Assembly: GCF_007692535.1 (NCBI RefSeq)
Contig: NZ_REBW01000118.1
Location: 1 to 38,209 of the forward strand
Length of the DNA stretch: 38,209 nt
Direction of reading: 5' to 3'
DNA from: Thioalkalivibrio sp.
GTDB lineage: Bacteria > Pseudomonadota > Gammaproteobacteria > Ectothiorhodospirales > Ectothiorhodospiraceae
Shown: in pieces, positions 35,224-38,209 of the stretch
How positions within the stretch are numbered: position 1 is the first letter of the stretch
Layout of the letters: every line of letters starts with the position of its first letter
Notes under the pieces: generated by a model
What the model was told of the DNA's origin: nothing
What the model saw: only the letters and a program-made list of their open reading frames with translations
The model's database searches: none
Made by a program: the position numbers and the translations under genes

Positions 35224-36365
35224 GAGGCCTCCGCGACCTCTGCGGAACCCTTGAACTGGCCGTAGGTATAGTAGGCGGCGCAGGCCCCCTCGGCGGAGAC
35301 CATGCAGGAGCCGAGCGGGTTGTCCGGCGTGCAGACGGTGCCGAAGACCTTGCAGTCCTGCGGCTGCTTGAGCCCGCGCAGGATCGTTCCGCACTCGCAG
35401 GCCTTGTGGTCGGGAACCGAGCGGTACGGCAGGTCGAAGCGCACTTCGGCGTCGAAGTCGCGGTAGGCTTCGCGGATGCGCAGCGCGCTGTAGGGCACCT
35501 CGCCCAGTCCGCGCCACTCGAAACGATCGCGCAGTTCAAAGACCTCGGCGACCAGCGCCTGCGCCTTCAGGTTGCCCTCACGGGTCACCGCGCGGCTGAA
35601 CTGGTTCTCGACCTCGGCCCTCCCCTCGTTCAGCTGCCGCACCAGCATCAACACCGACTGCAATACGTCGAGTGGCTCGAAGCCCGCGATCACCACTGGC
35701 TTCTGGAATTCCTCGGCGAAGAACTCGTAGGGCCGGCTGCCGATGATCGTGGACACGTGCGAGGGGCCGATGAAACCGTCCAGCGGGATGGTGCCGAGCT
35801 CGCGCACCTCGGGAGACTCGAGGATGTTCTGGATCGCCGACGGGGTCAGCACGTGGTTCGCAAACACGCTGAAATTCTTCAGGCCCTCGGTACGGGCCTG
35901 ACGCAACGCAACCGCGGTCGGCGGTGTGGTGGTCTCGAAGCCGATGGCGAAGAAGACGACCTCGCGCTCGGGATTGTCGCGCGCGATCTTCAGGGCGTCG
36001 GCGCTGGAATACACCATGCGGATATCGGCGCCTTCGGCCTTGGCCCGCAACAGGCTCATGCGTTCCGAGGCCGGCACGCGCAGGGTGTCGCCGTAGCTGC
36101 ACAGAATCACGCCATGGTCGCGTGCCAGTTCGATCGCGCTGTCGATGCGTCCGATGGGCAATACGCAGACCGGGCAACCGGGGCCATGGATGAAATGGAT
36201 CTCCGGCGGTAGCAGGTCGCGCAGCCCGTAACGCGAAATCGCGTGGGTGTGCCCCCCGCAGAACTCCATCAGGTGATAGCGGCGGTCCGGCCGCACTTCG
36301 GCGGCGATCGTCTGTGCGAGACTCCGGGCGACCTTGCCGTCGCGGAACTCGTCGACGTACTTCAC
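35220..36365 (-). CDS. hypD: Hydrogenase maturation protein HypD
   Basis: A 381-residue iron-sulfur protein that, with HypC, is the scaffold for the Fe(CN)2CO group. Signatures are MEFCGGHTHAISRYGL, HGPGCPVCVLP, the GFETTTPPTAVAL block, GFIGPSHVSTIIG, and the C-terminal cluster-binding cysteines in KACECGTILRG, DCKVFGTVC and GSCMVS. The GTG start at 36365 overlaps the hypC stop by GTGA, as hypE does with hypD. The frame continues upstream only as antisense-free overlap with hypC and is rejected. Confidence 0.97.
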   Translation of the reverse strand: MKYVDEFRDGKVARSLAQTIAAEVRPDRRYHLMEFCGGHTHAISRYGLRDLLPPEIHFIHGPGCPVCVLPIGRIDSAIELARDHGVILCSYGDTLRVPASERMSLLRAKAEGADIRMVYSSADALKIARDNPEREVVFFAIGFETTTPPTAVALRQARTEGLKNFSVFANHVLTPSAIQNILESPEVRELGTIPLDGFIGPSHVSTIIGSRPYEFFAEEFQKPVVIAGFEPLDVLQSVLMLVRQLNEGRAEVENQFSRAVTREGNLKAQALVAEVFELRDRFEWRGLGEVPYSALRIREAYRDFDAEVRFDLPYRSVPDHKACECGTILRGLKQPQDCKVFGTVCTPDNPLGSCMVSAEGACAAYYTYGQFKGSAEVAEAS

Positions 36366-36595
36366 GCGGCCGCCTCGGGCTGCACGCCCATCTCGCGCAG
36401 CATCGCCAGCGTCTTCTGCGCCTCGGTTTCGTCCAGCCTGTTGATTGCGAAACCTACGTGCAAGATCACGTAATCGCCTACCCGCACGCCGTCCACGAGG
36501 CTCACGTCCACCTCCTTGCGCACGCCGCCGACATCGACCAGGGCCTGCTCGGCCTCCAGCAGCTGAACTACCTTCACGGGAATCGCGAGACACAT
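36362..36595 (-). CDS. hypC: Hydrogenase maturation chaperone HypC
   Basis: A 77-residue chaperone of the HypC/HupF family. The N-terminus MCLAIPVKV is diagnostic; Cys2, exposed after Met removal, carries the iron group. LVDGVRVGDYVILHVGFAINRLDE is the family core. An upstream in-frame ATG (36619) would bury Cys2 and is rejected. There is no ribosome binding site before ATG 36595. A possible promoter, TTGCAC-N17-GACAAT on the minus strand, would place the transcript start almost at the ATG, so leaderless expression is conceivable. It leads hypC-hypD-hypE. Confidence 0.96.
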   Translation of the reverse strand: MCLAIPVKVVQLLEAEQALVDVGGVRKEVDVSLVDGVRVGDYVILHVGFAINRLDETEAQKTLAMLREMGVQPEAAA

Positions 36596-37100
36596 GGCGC
36601 GATTGTCTTTTCTCCCCATGTTCAGTGCAAGAAACCGCGATCCCTCAGAGGGACAACCAGTGCCCGCTATGGAGTGCCGCGGCTTATCCCGCCTGCGTCG
36701 GACAAGGCTGCTGGGGGTCGGACCAGCGCAAGCCTCTGTTTTTACTCCTCGGGAGGGATCTTTTCCACCCCATTACACACCTTAAACGGGCAATTTTGGG
36801 GCCGAAAATACCCGTCGAGGCAGAAACCCTGCGACCGCTGACATCGGGCAACCAAGGCCGCACATACCGCGCAAGCAACCATCGGTTCCTATTGGATTCA
36901 ATACATTACCGGAGTGCGAACTCCGCGGCGGGGGCAGAGTATTCCCCATTCTTTTCCTGGGTTACTATGTGAGGCCTTTTGCGGGGAGCTGGCCTAAGCA
37001 TGCCCACCGACCCGAAGGAACACGAACACCGCGACAGCACCCCCCGCCGCCACTCCGCGGGCACCACCGACGGATCCATCGGTGGGCCCAGGCCTGCACC
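36596..37100. other. 505-base intergenic region with repeat remnants
   Basis: This divergent gap separates hypC from the SBF-family transporter. TATGGAGTGC at 36668-36677 repeats the left end of the element at 32525 but lacks its partner arm. GGGGTCGGACCA at 36714-36725, followed by CGCA and TGTTTT, recurs at 38023-38034. A small hairpin CGGAGT-GCGA-ACTCCG lies at 36910-36925. No gene is supported. The transporter's promoter was not found. Confidence 0.5.
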
Positions 37101-37973
37101 ATGAATCTCGTGACTTTCGTTCCGGTTATCGTGGTGTTGCTGATGATCATCGTTGGCACCGAGATCTCACGCGCCCAGCTTGTGGCCTCCATGCGTATGC
37201 CGAGGGCACTGGTCGGCGCTGCCCTCGCCCAGTGGCTGCTTCTGCCCTTGCTCGCGGTGATAGTGATCTGGCTGCTGCGTCCGCCCCCTGCACTGGCGGG
37301 TGGGCTGTTGCTTTTGGCGACCAGTCCGAATGGATCGCTGTCGAACTACTATTGTTCCGTCGCTCGCCTGAACGTGGCTTTTTCGGTCACGCTGACCACC
37401 ATTTCGGGTTTTGTTGCACTGGCGGCGATGCCACTGCTCCTCGCGGTCACCATGCCGGTGGCGCTGGGCGTCGAGGCCTACAGGGTACCGCTCGGTGAAC
37501 TGACGCTCCGGCTCGTACTGTCCCTGTTGCTGCCGGTTGCCGCCGGTATGGGCCTGCGGCACTTCTTTCCCGACGCCGTCGAGCGCAACGGAAAGGCGAT
37601 CCGCGCTTTTGGTCTGTGGCTACTCGCACTCTTCCTCGTGCTGGTGTTCTTCGACCAGAGGCATGCGATCGTCGAGATATTCGCAGAAACCGTGCTGCTC
37701 ACGGTCACATTCACGGCATTGGCCCTCGCCGCCGGGTGGTACAGCGGGAGGGTTCTGCGTCTGAACCCGGCGGACCGCGCTGTGCTCGCGATCGAATTCG
37801 CAGTACGCAACGTGGGCATCGCCGCCCTGCTGGCTCTGACGACTTTCCAACAGCCGGAATTCGCAGCCTTCGGCGCCCTGTTCGTGCTGCTTCAGGCGCC
37901 CGTACTGATCCTCGCCCTGTTGCTGAATGCAAGGCTGAGAGAACAGCCACCAACAGGCACTCGCGCCGACTGA
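37101..37973 (+). CDS. Bile acid:sodium symporter (SBF/BASS) family transporter
   Basis: A 290-residue inner-membrane protein with about nine to ten hydrophobic helices. It belongs to the SBF family, named for bile acid transporters but in bacteria moving varied organic anions. Indicative blocks are LLLATSPNGSLSNYYCSVARLN, the substrate-site helix break after TM4, and IEFAVRNVGIAALLAL, the crossover motif near TM9. Both motifs depart somewhat from the usual forms. ATG 37101 begins a hydrophobic first helix (MNLVTFVPVIVVLLMI); the frame's GTG at 36969 would add an unlikely 44-residue basic, proline-rich leader. Substrate is unknown. It stands alone. Confidence 0.85.
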   Translation: MNLVTFVPVIVVLLMIIVGTEISRAQLVASMRMPRALVGAALAQWLLLPLLAVIVIWLLRPPPALAGGLLLLATSPNGSLSNYYCSVARLNVAFSVTLTTISGFVALAAMPLLLAVTMPVALGVEAYRVPLGELTLRLVLSLLLPVAAGMGLRHFFPDAVERNGKAIRAFGLWLLALFLVLVFFDQRHAIVEIFAETVLLTVTFTALALAAGWYSGRVLRLNPADRAVLAIEFAVRNVGIAALLALTTFQQPEFAAFGALFVLLQAPVLILALLLNARLREQPPTGTRAD

Positions 37974-38209
37974 CGCCAGGGTCGATTTCGATCGGCTGGG
38001 GGCGCTCGCGATGGCCACAATTGGGGTCGGACCAACGCAGGTATTTGTTTTGAAATACTTACCTGATGATCACGAATCGTCCGCAGGCAGGGAACATCGC
38101 CTTGACCGCAGCGAAACCGCCAAAATCTTCGCCCGCAAGGCAGGCTCCAACAAGGGCAACAACCCGGCGGAGCTTTCGTCTTAACCAGGAATCCTCATAG
38201 GCCTTGTTA
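37974..38209. other. Right-edge region with repeat remnant and a doubtful small ORF
   Basis: GGGGTCGGACCAACGCA (38023-38039) matches the motif at 36714. Just after it, GTATTT-GTTTTG-AAATAC (38041-38058) and CAGGTA/TACCTG (38038-38043, 38060-38065) form alternative stems. A 57-codon frame at 38011-38184 runs through the repeat (MATIGVGPTQVFVLKYLPDD onward) and ends NPAELSS. I do not recognise it and see no ribosome binding site; it may be a gene remnant. Confidence 0.35.

Noticed and set aside
36596-36700. Sigma-54 promoter for hypC
   Set aside because: Partial GGCAC and TTGC elements are present but their spacing is wrong in each combination.

Overview
The window is high-GC DNA (about two thirds G+C by eye) from a Gram-negative bacterium. 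Sec signal peptides, a lipobox protein, DsrC/TusE-family proteins, HypX and hyp genes, and overall gene style fit a gammaproteobacterium of the sulfur-oxidising or hydrogen-oxidising type (Chromatiales/Ectothiorhodospiraceae-like). The taxonomic placement is inference. I saw no rRNA, tRNA, CRISPR array, phage or intact insertion sequence. All protein-coding genes called here are complete.

Layout: (1) 1-3960 holds extragenic repeats and a 1165-residue protein best read as a pyrophosphate-dependent PEP carboxykinase. (2) 4027-12339 is a leftward block: a DsrC-like protein, host-attachment family protein, rhomboid protease, an unknown helical protein, Pcm, a two-CBS protein, a VKOR-thioredoxin fusion, a glycerophosphodiesterase, GlpK and an alpha/beta hydrolase. 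(3) 12497-16388 has mixed orientation: a methyltransferase, an IalB-family exported protein with a likely ATT start, a TusE-like protein and an ExeM-type exported nuclease. (4) 16399-26548 is leftward: gdhA, the nickel ECF importer genes nikK-L-M-Q-O, ggt, nikR, hypX and the radical SAM gene amrS. (5) 26691-32499 is rightward: amrB, amrA, a lipoprotein, a small membrane protein, gnd and zwf. (6) 32631-36595 is leftward: hypC-hypD-hypE, slyD and pgl. (7) 37101-37973 encodes an SBF-family transporter, and the end of the window has repeat remnants.

Two themes stand out. The first is nickel and [NiFe]-hydrogenase maturation: a nickel ECF importer, its candidate regulator NikR, HypX (CO ligand supply), HypC/D/E (Fe(CN)2CO assembly) and SlyD (His-rich nickel chaperone) all lie within 20 kb, with no hydrogenase structural genes in view. 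The second is NADPH and carbon supply: Zwf, Pgl and Gnd give the complete oxidative pentose phosphate branch, beside GdhA and the PPi-PEPCK candidate.

The best candidate for an undescribed system is the three-gene AmmeMemoRadiSam set (amrS, amrB, amrA), whose function is unknown. It is split around one divergent promoter region, and amrS reads directly into hypX-nikR-ggt. This suggests a role connected with nickel or hydrogenase cofactor metabolism. Other unusual points are the two DsrC-family paralogues, each keeping a different one of the two C-terminal cysteines, an alpha/beta hydrolase with Cys at the nucleophile elbow, and an apparent AUU initiation codon.
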